64,000 nt of DNA from Ohtaekwangia sp035628875 (GCA_035628875.1 DASPIZ010000037.1:1-64000), one strand, 5' to 3'. Positions 1 to 8,723 are shown, counted from the stretch's first letter. Notes: generated from the letters alone by a model not told the origin. Numbers and translations: made by a program.

Positions 1-408
1 GCGCAGGCAATTGCAAAATCTCAGGATAAAAGAAGCGGTGTGTGGTACCAGGTCTTAGATCAACCAGAAAGACAAGGAAATTATTTGGAATCATCCGCAT
101 CATCAATGTTTACCTATTTTCTGGTAAAAGCGACTACGAAAGGATACATCGATAACACGTATATGATGAACGCGAAAAAAGGTTACGATGGCATTCTGAA
201 TCAGTTTATTGAGGTTGATAAAAACGGAATGGTGAGTATAACACAAGTGTGTTCTGTTGCCGGACTTGGCGGAAATCCGTATCGCGATGGATCGTTTGAG
301 TATTACATTAATGAACCGAAGCGGGCCAATGATCCCAAAGCTGTTGGTCCATTCATTATGACAGCGATACAGTTTGAATCGCTTGCCAATGCGGAAAACA
401 AAAAATAG
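1..408 (+). CDS. GH105/GH88-like unsaturated uronyl hydrolase, C-terminal part
   Basis: This is the last 135 codons of a reading frame already open at base 1, so the start and catalytic region lie outside the window. The residues match the C-terminal (alpha/alpha)6-barrel part of the YteR/GH105 family: WYQVLDQPERQGNYLESSAS, then GYDGILNQF, then SVAGLGGNPYRDGSFEYY and a final VGPFIMTAIQFE. Family members hydrolyse the unsaturated uronic acid left at the non-reducing end of oligosaccharides by pectate or rhamnogalacturonan lyases. It is followed 45 bases later by two pectin methylesterases and an esterase on the same strand, which supports a pectin role. Whether the substrate is rhamnogalacturonan or another uronide cannot be told from this fragment. 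Confidence 0.85.
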   Translation, partial: AQAIAKSQDKRSGVWYQVLDQPERQGNYLESSASSMFTYFLVKATTKGYIDNTYMMNAKKGYDGILNQFIEVDKNGMVSITQVCSVAGLGGNPYRDGSFEYYINEPKRANDPKAVGPFIMTAIQFESLANAENKK

Positions 409-453
409 ATAACTATAATAACCGGCTAAGAAAAATTCTAGCCTTGGATCTTT

Positions 454-1449
454 ATGATGAAAATATCGATGCTGTTTGAGTTTGTGAAAAATTTGGCTTC
501 ATTAAGACCTGTTTTTCTTGTTGTTTTTTGTTTGTCCTGTGATGCGGGGCTTTCTCAAGATAAAAATCAGGTTGTGGTTGCTGCCGACGGTTCAGGAGAT
601 TTTAAATCCCTGCAGGAAGCGATCAATAAATCAAAGGCGTTTCCCGATAAACGTGTTATCATCAAAGTTAAGCCTGGTATTTATAAAGAAAAGGTTGAGG
701 TATTTTCCTGGGCTACTAAAATTTCGTTGATCGGAGAAGATGCATCGTCGACCATTATTACATTTGATGATTATTCAGGAAAAGGCGAGATCAACACCTT
801 CACTTCATGGACATTTAAGGTGATGGGAAACGATTTTTATGCCGAGAATATCACTTTTCAAAACAGCGCTGGTCCGGTAGGTCAGGCCGTTGCACTGCAC
901 ATCGAAGCTGACCGAAGCATGTTCAAAAATTGCAGGTTCATTGGCAACCAGGATACCATATACACTGGTGGGGAAAAAAGTAGGCAATACTTTTTGGATT
1001 GTTATATCGAAGGGACTACAGATTTTATATTTGGTGCAGCAACTGTTGTTCTTGAAAATTGCACAATCCACAGCAAGAAGAACTCTTACGTTACAGCGGC
1101 ATCGACCCCCGAAGGAAAGTCTTTCGGATATGTATTTCTTAATTGTAAGCTTACGGCAGAATCTGAGTTCAAAAAAGTTTATCTGGGAAGGCCCTGGAGA
1201 AGTTTTGCTAAAACAGTGTTTATAAATAGTGAACTAGGTGATCATATTCTGCCGGAAGGATGGCACAACTGGAACAAGCCTGAAGCCGAAGAAACGACTT
1301 TTTATGCAGAGTATAAATCTACAGGACCTGGTGCAAACCCTTCGCAACGTGTTCCGTGGTCGAAGCAATTAACCGATGAGCAAGCCAGTAAATATACGGT
1401 GTATAATATCCTGGACGGCGATGATGGTTGGAATCCACTAATAAGATAA
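454..1449 (+). CDS. Pectin methylesterase (carbohydrate esterase family 8), secreted
   Basis: A 331-residue protein with a hydrophobic N-terminal export signal (residues about 10-35) and a CE8 right-handed beta-helix domain filling the rest. The family's catalytic residues are visible: Asp167 in NQDTIYT, Asp190 in TTDFIFGA, and Arg246/Trp248 in YLGRPWR; the YKEKVEV segment is the conserved GxYxE-like region. CE8 enzymes remove methyl groups from homogalacturonan and release methanol. The start could be 454 or the next codon, 457. A Cys at the end of the signal (FCLSC) leaves open a lipoprotein, but the -3 position is a poor lipobox match. Four bases separate it from a second CE8 gene, so the pair is almost certainly co-transcribed. 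Confidence 0.95.
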   Translation: MMKISMLFEFVKNLASLRPVFLVVFCLSCDAGLSQDKNQVVVAADGSGDFKSLQEAINKSKAFPDKRVIIKVKPGIYKEKVEVFSWATKISLIGEDASSTIITFDDYSGKGEINTFTSWTFKVMGNDFYAENITFQNSAGPVGQAVALHIEADRSMFKNCRFIGNQDTIYTGGEKSRQYFLDCYIEGTTDFIFGAATVVLENCTIHSKKNSYVTAASTPEGKSFGYVFLNCKLTAESEFKKVYLGRPWRSFAKTVFINSELGDHILPEGWHNWNKPEAEETTFYAEYKSTGPGANPSQRVPWSKQLTDEQASKYTVYNILDGDDGWNPLIR

Positions 1450-1453
1450 TGGA

Positions 1454-2425
1454 ATGAAATTCATAAAAGTTGCATTTACCTGCATAATGATTGTAGCGGT
1501 CATGACTGCCAGAGGTCAGAACAAATACGATTTTATCGTAAGCAAAAATGCAGCGCATGGTGAATTTGAAACAGTACAGGAAGCTATAAACGCTGTTCCT
1601 GATTTTCGTAAGAATGTAACCAGGATTTTTATTAGCAATGGAGTCTATAAAGAAAAGCTTATTCTCCCGCCCTCTAAGACCAATGTTACGTTTATCGGTG
1701 AAGACAAAAAAAAAACGATTTTAACATATGATGACTATGCATCGAAGAAAAATCGTTTTGGCGAAACGGTCGGAACAACGGGCTCTACGAGTTTTTACGT
1801 CTTCGCGGATGGATTTACAGCTGAGAACATCACTTTCGAAAATTCTTCGGGACCTGTAGGGCAGGCTGTAGCGGTGCGCATTGATGGAGACATGGTCTCT
1901 TTTGTGAATTGTAGATTTCTTGGCTTCCAGGATACGCTTTATCCGCATGGCGAACAGAGTCGGCAATATTATAAGAACTGTTACATTGAAGGCACTGTTG
2001 ATTTTATTTTCGGGTGGTCTACCGCTTTTTTCGAAGACTGTGTTATTTATTGTAAAAAAGGTGGTGGATATATTACCGCAGCATCAACGCTGGAACGAAC
2101 TAAACATGGTTTTGTTTTTTTCAATTGCCAGATAACGGGTGACGCCGATCACAATACTTTTTACCTTGGGAGACCCTGGCGGCCTCATGCAAAAACTGTT
2201 TTCATTAATTGTAACATGGGTGAACAGATTCGTGCCGAAGGATGGCATAACTGGAATAAGCGTGATGCGGAATCTACAACTTTCTATGCTGAATTTGGAT
2301 CAACTGGTTCCGGTGCAAACAATACATCGCGTGTAAAGTGGTCACATATACTTACCGCTGAAGAGGCAGCGCATTACACCAGGGAGCATGTACTTGGAAA
2401 CTGGAACGAACCAATCTCGCGATGA
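1454..2425 (+). CDS. Second pectin methylesterase (CE8), secreted
   Basis: A 323-residue CE8 protein with a Sec-type signal (residues 1-21, ending in TARGQ). Catalytic residues are Asp160 (GFQDTLYP), Asp183 (TVDFIFGW) and Arg240/Trp242 (YLGRPWRP). It is a clear paralog of the upstream gene, sharing the same order of motifs and a WHNWNK segment near the C terminus, but differs enough that it is not a recent duplicate. It contains a longer loop (YASKKNRFGETVGTTGS) before the first catalytic motif. Two esterases in tandem usually differ in pattern of demethylation or in oligomer/polymer preference; that is inference here. The stop codon overlaps the next gene's start (ATGA). Confidence 0.95.
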   Translation: MKFIKVAFTCIMIVAVMTARGQNKYDFIVSKNAAHGEFETVQEAINAVPDFRKNVTRIFISNGVYKEKLILPPSKTNVTFIGEDKKKTILTYDDYASKKNRFGETVGTTGSTSFYVFADGFTAENITFENSSGPVGQAVAVRIDGDMVSFVNCRFLGFQDTLYPHGEQSRQYYKNCYIEGTVDFIFGWSTAFFEDCVIYCKKGGGYITAASTLERTKHGFVFFNCQITGDADHNTFYLGRPWRPHAKTVFINCNMGEQIRAEGWHNWNKRDAESTTFYAEFGSTGSGANNTSRVKWSHILTAEEAAHYTREHVLGNWNEPISR

Positions 2426-4371
2426 AGCTTGTATTTACGTTGCTATTATATTTTGTAGTTGTCCAATCATTGGCCCAAAACGATTATGATGTGTTGGACT
2501 GGAAATCGGAGCAATCTGTTAATACATTTTTGTCTTTGAAAATGCATCAGCAGTTTGATCAACGTCGTCTTAAACTTGAAGCGGCGTTGGCGTCATCGGA
2601 GGGAGTTAGAGCCTATCGTGATAGCTGCAAAGTACGCTATAAAAAATTGATTGGACGCCTGCCTCCTAAAACTGATTTAAATGCACGTATAGAAGGTGTT
2701 ATCAGACAAGATGGATATCGAATTGAAAAGATACTTTACGAAAGTATTCCAGATCATCATGTTACAGCAAACCTATATGTTCCGGAAGGAAAAGGCCCGT
2801 TTCCGGGTGTATTACTCTTTTGTGGCCATGAAGATGAAGCAAAAGCCACAGCATCTTATCAGCGTACTGCGTCATTATTTGCTAAAAATGGATTTGTAGT
2901 ATTTGTAATAGATCCTATTTCACAATCGGAACGTCATCAGTTAACAGATGAAAAGGGAAAAGCGTTAACGCGAGGGGGTACAACTGAACACACTTTGGTG
3001 AACGCTGCGGCTAATCTTGTAGGAAGTGGAACAGTAGCCTATCAGTTGTGGGATAATATACGCGGATTGGATTACCTTGAAAATCGTAAGGAAGTGGATA
3101 AGGAAAGAATAGGTTGTTTGGGTAATTCAGGCGGTGGAACACAAACTATGTATCTGATGGCTTACGATGACCGGATTAAGGTTGCTGCACCTTGCAGCTT
3201 TATTGCAAGCCGTAAAAGAAACTTTGATTTGTTCGGCCCGAATGATGGATGTCAGCATCTCCCTTTCGAAGGACGGGAGCAATTGGAAATGGCGGACTTC
3301 CTGATCATGTTTGCACCAAAACCTGTTTTGATTCTTGCAGGGCGTTATGACTTTATCGATTATACGGGTACACTCACTGCATACAACGAATTACACGCCG
3401 CGTATAATGTCCTGAACGTGTCCGAAAGGGTAAACATATTTACGGTAAACGACGGTCATGGAATTTCAAAGCCGAAACGCGAAGCTGCTGTTTCATGGTT
3501 TCGCCGGTGGCTTTATCAGGATGAGAAAAAAATTATTGAACGGGATGCACCAGTTTTATCGCCTCAGGTACTTGCCGTTACCCCGGCGTTAAGCATTAAT
3601 GGAAATTTTAAAAATGAGGTAAATGACCTGGACAGGACGGAAATCGTTGCAGATAGGTTGAAAGAAAATCGTGAGGTTGGAAATTTGCATGAAAAGATCA
3701 AGATGCTGTTTCAACTCCAGGATAGGAAGGATTCAATTTCTGTTGAATCACCTGGTTCATTACTTAAAGACGGTGTGAAGATCGATAAATATATCATCCG
3801 GAAAGGTAATGGGATACCGTTGCCAGCACTGGTCGTTTATCCCGTTGATGATGTTGATGAAGTTGTGCTGTGGTTGAGCGAAAAAGGAAAGGGGCAGATC
3901 GCAGACAGTGTATCTCTAATCAGGAAATTCATAAATGAAAATAAAGCTGTGATCATGGCAGACGTAAGTGGGGTAGGAGAGTTACGTGATGCAACCAGGG
4001 CCAACGATCCGAAATATTTTAACGAGGAGTATCGCAATGCGATGCTGGCGTTGCATGTTGGAGATAACGTGGTGGCTATGCGTACAAGAGATGTTGTTAA
4101 TGTGCTTGAATTCTTTGGCTCGCTAAAATCGTTAAAAGGTAAGCCGTTAACGGTTTTAGCCGATGGTGTTTGTACCTTACCCGCTTTACATGCCGCCGTT
4201 GTAGATGATCGAATAACCCGATTGCAATTGTATGGCGGCCCTGAGTCTTTTTATGAAATCATCGACAAACCAATTCAACCCAATTGGTATTCGTACGTGA
4301 TACCGGGTGTACTTCAATACTATGATATACCAGACCTCAAACATTCCCTTGGTCCGCGGCTTATAAAGTAG
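2422..4371 (+). CDS. Secreted two-domain alpha/beta hydrolase, acetyl-xylan-esterase-like
   Basis: A 649-residue protein with a Sec signal (residues 1-18, VQSLAQ). Residues about 90-370 form a complete alpha/beta hydrolase: Ser236 in GCLGNSGGGTQ, Asp310 in GRYDFIDY and His346 in NDGHGISK are placed like a Ser-Asp-His triad. Residues about 400-649 look like a second hydrolase-like domain, but the nucleophile elbow is replaced by VLADGVCTL and no triad is evident, so it is probably non-catalytic. Similar proteins in Bacteroidota polysaccharide loci are annotated as acetyl xylan esterases. Next to two pectin methylesterases, removal of acetyl or methyl esters from pectin is a reasonable guess, not shown. 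The ATGA overlap with the upstream gene indicates coupled translation. Confidence 0.8.
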   Translation: MKLVFTLLLYFVVVQSLAQNDYDVLDWKSEQSVNTFLSLKMHQQFDQRRLKLEAALASSEGVRAYRDSCKVRYKKLIGRLPPKTDLNARIEGVIRQDGYRIEKILYESIPDHHVTANLYVPEGKGPFPGVLLFCGHEDEAKATASYQRTASLFAKNGFVVFVIDPISQSERHQLTDEKGKALTRGGTTEHTLVNAAANLVGSGTVAYQLWDNIRGLDYLENRKEVDKERIGCLGNSGGGTQTMYLMAYDDRIKVAAPCSFIASRKRNFDLFGPNDGCQHLPFEGREQLEMADFLIMFAPKPVLILAGRYDFIDYTGTLTAYNELHAAYNVLNVSERVNIFTVNDGHGISKPKREAAVSWFRRWLYQDEKKIIERDAPVLSPQVLAVTPALSINGNFKNEVNDLDRTEIVADRLKENREVGNLHEKIKMLFQLQDRKDSISVESPGSLLKDGVKIDKYIIRKGNGIPLPALVVYPVDDVDEVVLWLSEKGKGQIADSVSLIRKFINENKAVIMADVSGVGELRDATRANDPKYFNEEYRNAMLALHVGDNVVAMRTRDVVNVLEFFGSLKSLKGKPLTVLADGVCTLPALHAAVVDDRITRLQLYGGPESFYEIIDKPIQPNWYSYVIPGVLQYYDIPDLKHSLGPRLIK

Positions 4372-4471
4372 CCCTATTTTAATTTACTTCAATTTTGATA
4401 TTCAAAGGCCATATGCGAGACATAAAAGCAGGTATTTCTAATTCTAGTTTATCTTAATCCTCCTTCATTTG

Positions 4472-4531
4472 CCACGCGCTTCAGCGCGTGGTGGATGTCA
4501 ATGCCAGACTGAATGGGCTTTAGCCCAATTC
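4472..4531. repeat. REP-like double hairpin
   Basis: Two adjacent hairpins with NTTCAN/TTTA-type loops: a 20-bp one at 4472-4491 with arms CCACGCGC/GCGCGTGG, and one at 4511-4531 with arms GAATGGGCT/AGCCCAATTC. This layout, a GC-rich palindrome plus a GGGCTTTAGCCC palindrome between convergent genes, resembles the REP elements mobilised by RAYT (Y1-family) transposases in Bacteroidota. No transposase is present nearby, so this is a solo element. Confidence 0.6.
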
Positions 4532-4549
4532 ATCTTCTCAAATATTAAA

Positions 4550-4582
4550 AAAAATCCAGACCTGTTAGAAGCCTGGATTTTT
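4550..4582. terminator. Bidirectional rho-independent terminator
   Basis: A 10-bp stem, AAAAATCCAG (4550-4559) with CTGGATTTTT (4573-4582), flanked by an A-tract on the left and a T-tract on the right. It lies between the convergent ends of the pectin operon (4371) and uxaA (4608), so it can stop transcription in both directions. Confidence 0.75.
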
Positions 4583-4607
4583 TGATGTTTTTCGATCGAC
4601 AATTTTA

Positions 4608-6254
4608 TCAGAGAGAAACGCCGCGTTTCCACGGGATAAAATCATCTTGCGCCAGTATCGTTGCTTTCGCAGTCACTTTTCCGCTTGCCAGGTCGATAAT
4701 GTAATCAAGAATCTCTTCGCCCATTTGTTCGATATTTTTTGATCCGTCAATTACGCCACCGCAATCAATGTCGATGATATCCGGCATTTTTTTGGCAAGC
4801 TTTGTATTCGATGAGAGTTTTACCACAGGTACTATCGGATTACCTGTTGGTGTTCCTAACCCGGTTGTAAACAACATCACATTCGCGCCAGACCCAGCCA
4901 TTGCTGTTGTGCTCTCCACATCGTTTCCCGGCGTACACAATAAATTCAATCCTGGCTTGAAAGCGTATTCGGTGTAATCCAATACATCAGTGATAGGTGA
5001 TGTACCACCTTTCTTTGCCGCTCCTGCAGATTTCATTGCATCTGTAATCAATCCATCTTTAATATTCCCCGGTGACGGATTCATATCGAAACCAGAACCT
5101 ACAGCAACCGCTGCCTTTGAATAGGCCCGCATCAGTTGAACAAATTTAGCGGATATCGCATCCGTTGTACAGCGGTTGATTAACTCCTGTTCAACACCAC
5201 ACAGTTCCGGAAATTCTGAAAGGATGGTTGTACCCCCCAAGGCAGCAACCAAATCAGAAGTATGGCCGATAGCCGGATTCGCCGAGATACCGGAAAAACC
5301 ATCTGAACCGCCACATTCTAATCCCACAACAAGTTTGCTTAGTGGTGCTGGTTCCCTTTTTTGCTTATTTGCTTCGATTAAACCAAGAAACGTTTTTTGA
5401 ATGGCTTGAATCAATAAGTCTTGTTCTGTTCCTTCTTTTTGTTGTTCCAGAATGATCAGCGGTTTAGAGAAATCAGGATTGAGTTTGTTTAACTTTTCCC
5501 TGAGAATGTCAACCTGTGCATTCTGGCATCCCAGGCTTAATACCGTTGCACCTGCTACATTGGGATTCTGTATATATCCGGCAAGTAAGGCGCATAAGGC
5601 TTCGGCATCCTGCCGTGTCCCGCCACATCCACCTTCGTGTGTGAGGAATTTTATACCATCAATATTTTCAAACAGTTTGGATGTTCTTTCTTCTTGTGTA
5701 ACAGTTGGGCTGAATGATTCAACCAATGCGGTGTCGCCTTTCTTATAAAGATCAACCATCTGCTGAACATATTGCTTATATGTTTCAGGTTTTGAAAAAC
5801 CGAGTGCTTCTTCGAAAGCGTCACGAATGACGTTCACGTTTCGGTTTTCACAGAACACGAGGGGTAATACAATCCAGTAGTTGGCCGTACCCACTTGTCC
5901 GTCGGCCCGATGGTATCCCAAGAAGGTTTTGTTTTTCCACTTGGTTACGTCCGGCGCTTTCCATTCAAACTGCGCTGTTTTGCCTTCGTAGTTCGATGAT
6001 TTGTGTTTAACGTTTTGCGTTGTAATGGGCGCACCAGCCGGAATTTTATCCAGTGCTTTTCCAACTAATACACCGTACATAATGATCTCATCATCGGGGT
6101 TGAGTGTATCTTCTACAAATTTGTGTTTGGCAGGGATATCATGCAACAGCGATAGTGTTGTACCGTTGTAGACAATTTTCTGTCCGGCCTTAAGATCCGA
6201 TAACGCAACCAGTACATTATCGTCGGGATGAATTTTTAAAAATGTGTTTGACAT
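4608..6254 (-). CDS. uxaA: Altronate dehydratase
   Basis: A 548-residue, full-length UxaA: an N-terminal SAF domain (about residues 1-95) followed by the D-galactarate/altronate dehydratase catalytic domain. Recognisable segments are GCGGTRQDAEALCALLAGYI, GLECGGSDGFSGISANPAIG and LLCTPGNDVESTTAMAGSG. The enzyme dehydrates D-altronate to 2-keto-3-deoxygluconate (KDG), the step just before KDG kinase. The frame stays open upstream to 6317, but the start at 6254 (MSNTFLKIHPDD) is chosen because the extra 21 codons would be encoded by a perfect palindrome. It is divergent from the KDG kinase/aldolase operon and shares its control region. UxaB and UxaC are not in the window. Confidence 0.95.
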   Translation of the reverse strand: MSNTFLKIHPDDNVLVALSDLKAGQKIVYNGTTLSLLHDIPAKHKFVEDTLNPDDEIIMYGVLVGKALDKIPAGAPITTQNVKHKSSNYEGKTAQFEWKAPDVTKWKNKTFLGYHRADGQVGTANYWIVLPLVFCENRNVNVIRDAFEEALGFSKPETYKQYVQQMVDLYKKGDTALVESFSPTVTQEERTSKLFENIDGIKFLTHEGGCGGTRQDAEALCALLAGYIQNPNVAGATVLSLGCQNAQVDILREKLNKLNPDFSKPLIILEQQKEGTEQDLLIQAIQKTFLGLIEANKQKREPAPLSKLVVGLECGGSDGFSGISANPAIGHTSDLVAALGGTTILSEFPELCGVEQELINRCTTDAISAKFVQLMRAYSKAAVAVGSGFDMNPSPGNIKDGLITDAMKSAGAAKKGGTSPITDVLDYTEYAFKPGLNLLCTPGNDVESTTAMAGSGANVMLFTTGLGTPTGNPIVPVVKLSSNTKLAKKMPDIIDIDCGGVIDGSKNIEQMGEEILDYIIDLASGKVTAKATILAQDDFIPWKRGVSL

Positions 6255-6267
6255 AATATTAAAACGC

Positions 6268-6297
6268 GTATATTGCGCAATCGATTGCGCAATATAC
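6268..6297. promoter_or_regulatory. Perfect 30-bp palindromic operator candidate
   Basis: The sequence is a perfect inverted repeat centred between 6282 and 6283; each half reads GTATATTGCGCAATC into a central CG. The core, TTGCGCAATCGATTGCGCAA, has the symmetric form with a central CG step typical of LacI-family operators. It sits 13 bases upstream of uxaA's start and 48 bases upstream of the divergent KDPG-aldolase-like gene, so one site could control both arms. No LacI-type regulator is encoded in the window; the link to that family is inference. Confidence 0.7.
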
Positions 6298-6345
6298 ACT
6301 CTTTTTGAAGACTTCAACGCGTAATATAGACCAAATTTTAAGCGT

Positions 6346-7038
6346 ATGAATAATTTTAACCAGGTACTTCTTGCAGCCCTAGGGCAAACCAGCTTATTGC
6401 CTGTATTCCGGTTTGCGGATGCATTTACCTGGCAACAAACAATTGATGTTTGCTATGCCTGCGGTATTCGTACACTGGAATATACCGAAGGCCTAACGCA
6501 CAGGAAAATTTCATTCTATAAGGAGTTATTCCACCATACCCGGCAGTATCCGGATTTACACCTTGGCTTTAATACCATCAATGCAAAACAGGCCGCTCAT
6601 TTTTGCGGGGAAGGCGCTGCTTTCATCGCCTCATCATTTTTGCATGATGATATGGCATCCCTTAGCCAAACGTATGCAATTCCCTGGATCCCAGGTTGCA
6701 ATTCAGAAGAGGATATTATATCTGCAAAGCAGCAGGGTGCCTCGATCATCTCTTTATTGCCCGGTAGTTTTATGCCTGCCGATGTCGGTTCTCTTAAAAT
6801 AAAATTTCCTGATTTACATTTTATTCCTTCTTCCGGGATTATGATGAATAACCACAGTATCGGAGAATGGTTGAAAGCGGGGGCTCTTTGTATAAGGATG
6901 AGTAAAAAGTTATTTCCTTATGAAGATGTGGCTGTTAAAGACTGGGAGAAACTCAAGCGAAATATGAATGCCGTGCTCAACCAGATAAAAATGCTGAAAG
7001 ATGAAGCACAAGTTGCTGCATATTCAGCGTTTCATTAA
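6346..7038 (+). CDS. KDPG aldolase-like protein lacking the Schiff-base lysine
   Basis: A 230-residue paralog of the KDPG aldolase encoded at 8052. The two align without gaps over key positions: the catalytic Glu is kept (Glu45 in RTLEYTEG), the IPWIPGCNS and LLPGSF motifs are kept, but the lysine that forms the Schiff base (Lys136 in LIKLFPGS of the neighbour) is Ser136 here (IISLLPGS). The glycine-rich phosphate-binding end (PTGGVE in the neighbour) is also changed to PSSGIM. Classical class I aldolase chemistry is therefore unlikely. It is first in the operon with KDG kinase, so a related substrate, a binding or a regulatory role is possible. It could also be an inactive relic, though the frame is intact. 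Confidence 0.8.
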   Translation: MNNFNQVLLAALGQTSLLPVFRFADAFTWQQTIDVCYACGIRTLEYTEGLTHRKISFYKELFHHTRQYPDLHLGFNTINAKQAAHFCGEGAAFIASSFLHDDMASLSQTYAIPWIPGCNSEEDIISAKQQGASIISLLPGSFMPADVGSLKIKFPDLHFIPSSGIMMNNHSIGEWLKAGALCIRMSKKLFPYEDVAVKDWEKLKRNMNAVLNQIKMLKDEAQVAAYSAFH

Positions 7039-7050
7039 CTATATTTCCGC

Positions 7051-8049
7051 ATGTCAAAGAAGATAGTAACATTTGGTGAGATCATGATGCGGCTGTCAAC
7101 GCCCGCATTTGCGCGGTTTACACAGGCGCACTCCTTCAATGTCACCTATGGTGGTTCTGAAGCTAACGTAGCAGCTTCACTCGCTGCGTTTGGATTAAAA
7201 GCAGTTCATGTCACACGGTTTCCGGAAAATGACTTTGGAAAAAGTGCCGTACAGGCTTTGCAACAATCCGGTGTTGATACTTCCCATGTCATATATGGCG
7301 ATGAACGTATTGGATTATATTTCCTTGAGAATGGTGCGATGCAGCGCGCATCGCGAATACTCTATGATCGGTTTGATTCTGCATTTTCACAGATTCAACC
7401 GGGAATGATTGACTGGGATGATGTATTTAAAGATGCTGCGTGGTTCCACTGGACAGGCATAACGCCGGCGATTTCGCAGGGTGCTGCAACTGTGTGCCTG
7501 GATGCCTTGAGATCCGCAAAAAAAAATAAACTTACCGTATCGGGTGATATTAATTACAGACGAAATCTTTGGCGATATGGAAAAACAGCCAGGGACATTA
7601 TGCCGGAATTGATTTCACTCACCGACAGAATTGTTGCCGGGGTTACCGACCTCGAAAATTGTTTGGGAATAACCGGTGATACATTTGAATCGGCTTGTGA
7701 AGCTACGGTTAAAGCGTATCCGAATATCAACGCAGTCACAACGACTTACCGGGATTCTATTGGATCATCACACAATAAATTGTCCGCTGTAATATGGGCA
7801 GATCAGGAAGTTGTGAAATCACGCGAGTATGACCTCATTCCGATAGTTGATCGCGTAGGTGGTGGCGATGCCTACATGGCAGGCTTGATCTATGGTTGGA
7901 TCACCGGTAAAGATCATCAGCAAACCGTCGACTTTGCAACGGCAGCTTCCGTGTGGAAACACTCCATTGAAGGAGATGTGAATGTAGCTACTGTCGAAGA
8001 AATTGAAACACTGATGAGAGGCGAAAATATTGGAAGACTTTTACGATAA
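7051..8049 (+). CDS. kdgK: 2-keto-3-deoxygluconate kinase (PfkB family)
   Basis: A 332-residue ribokinase/PfkB-family sugar kinase. The N-terminal signature is TFGEIMMRLSTP with the following YGGSEANVAASLAAFG, and the C-terminal anion-hole/catalytic-base signature is DRVGGGDAYMAGL, in which the second Asp is the catalytic base. It phosphorylates KDG to KDPG in the cytoplasm with ATP. It starts 12 bases after the aldolase-like gene and ends 2 bases before KDPG aldolase, so kinase and aldolase are coupled. Other PfkB sugar kinases share the fold; the operon makes KDG the obvious substrate. Confidence 0.93.
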   Translation: MSKKIVTFGEIMMRLSTPAFARFTQAHSFNVTYGGSEANVAASLAAFGLKAVHVTRFPENDFGKSAVQALQQSGVDTSHVIYGDERIGLYFLENGAMQRASRILYDRFDSAFSQIQPGMIDWDDVFKDAAWFHWTGITPAISQGAATVCLDALRSAKKNKLTVSGDINYRRNLWRYGKTARDIMPELISLTDRIVAGVTDLENCLGITGDTFESACEATVKAYPNINAVTTTYRDSIGSSHNKLSAVIWADQEVVKSREYDLIPIVDRVGGGDAYMAGLIYGWITGKDHQQTVDFATAASVWKHSIEGDVNVATVEEIETLMRGENIGRLLR

Positions 8050-8051
8050 TA

Positions 8052-8723
8052 ATGGGAGCAAAAAAGGAACAAATCATTAAACTCATGGGAGATACCGGAA
8101 TGATTCCGGTCTTTTATCAAAAAGATATCGCCACGGCGAAAAGTATTGTCGATGCCGCATACGAAGGGGGTGTACGTGTGTTTGAATTTACCAATCGCGG
8201 CAGCGAAGCCTTTGGTGTGTTCTCACAACTGGTGGCCTACATCGAAAAGTATCCGGATGCTGTGCTTGGTATTGGTACTATTATGAATAATGCAGATGCT
8301 GAAAAGTATATTGAAGTCGGTGCACAGTTTATTGTTTCTCCAATACTGAAACCAGAAATGAGTGGCGTTTGTGAAGAACATGGCGTGAACTGGATTCCAG
8401 GATGTGCAACCCTAACAGAGATTGTGACAGCACATGAAGCGGGAGCACAGTTAATTAAACTTTTTCCCGGTTCTGTGCTTGGACCAGGATTTGTTTCTGC
8501 AGTGCGACCGGTTATTCCAAACATAAAATTAATGCCCACAGGAGGAGTAGAGGCGACTGAGAAGAATTTAAGTGCATGGTTTAACGCCGGTGTCTATTGT
8601 GTCGGCATGGGATCGCAGTTGTTAACCAAAGAAATTATGACTGAAAAAAATTGGTCACTCCTTAGCATGAGTGTAGCCGATGCGTTGGCCACGATAAAAA
8701 AAATTAAACGATCTGAAAGATAA
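8052..8723 (+). CDS. eda: 2-keto-3-deoxy-6-phosphogluconate aldolase
   Basis: A 223-residue KDPG/KHG aldolase with an intact active site: Glu45 in VFEFTNRG and the Schiff-base Lys136 in LIKLFPGS, followed by the phosphate-binding PTGGVE. It cleaves KDPG to pyruvate and glyceraldehyde-3-phosphate, completing hexuronate breakdown. It is packed directly behind the KDG kinase gene. The presence of this normal copy means the lysine-less paralog at the head of the operon is not needed for the aldol cleavage. Confidence 0.95.
   Translation: MGAKKEQIIKLMGDTGMIPVFYQKDIATAKSIVDAAYEGGVRVFEFTNRGSEAFGVFSQLVAYIEKYPDAVLGIGTIMNNADAEKYIEVGAQFIVSPILKPEMSGVCEEHGVNWIPGCATLTEIVTAHEAGAQLIKLFPGSVLGPGFVSAVRPVIPNIKLMPTGGVEATEKNLSAWFNAGVYCVGMGSQLLTKEIMTEKNWSLLSMSVADALATIKKIKRSER

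Noticed and set aside
6255..6317. N-terminal extension of uxaA by 21 codons
   Set aside because: The added residues would be encoded by the 30-bp palindrome; the UxaA family begins at the ATG at 6254.
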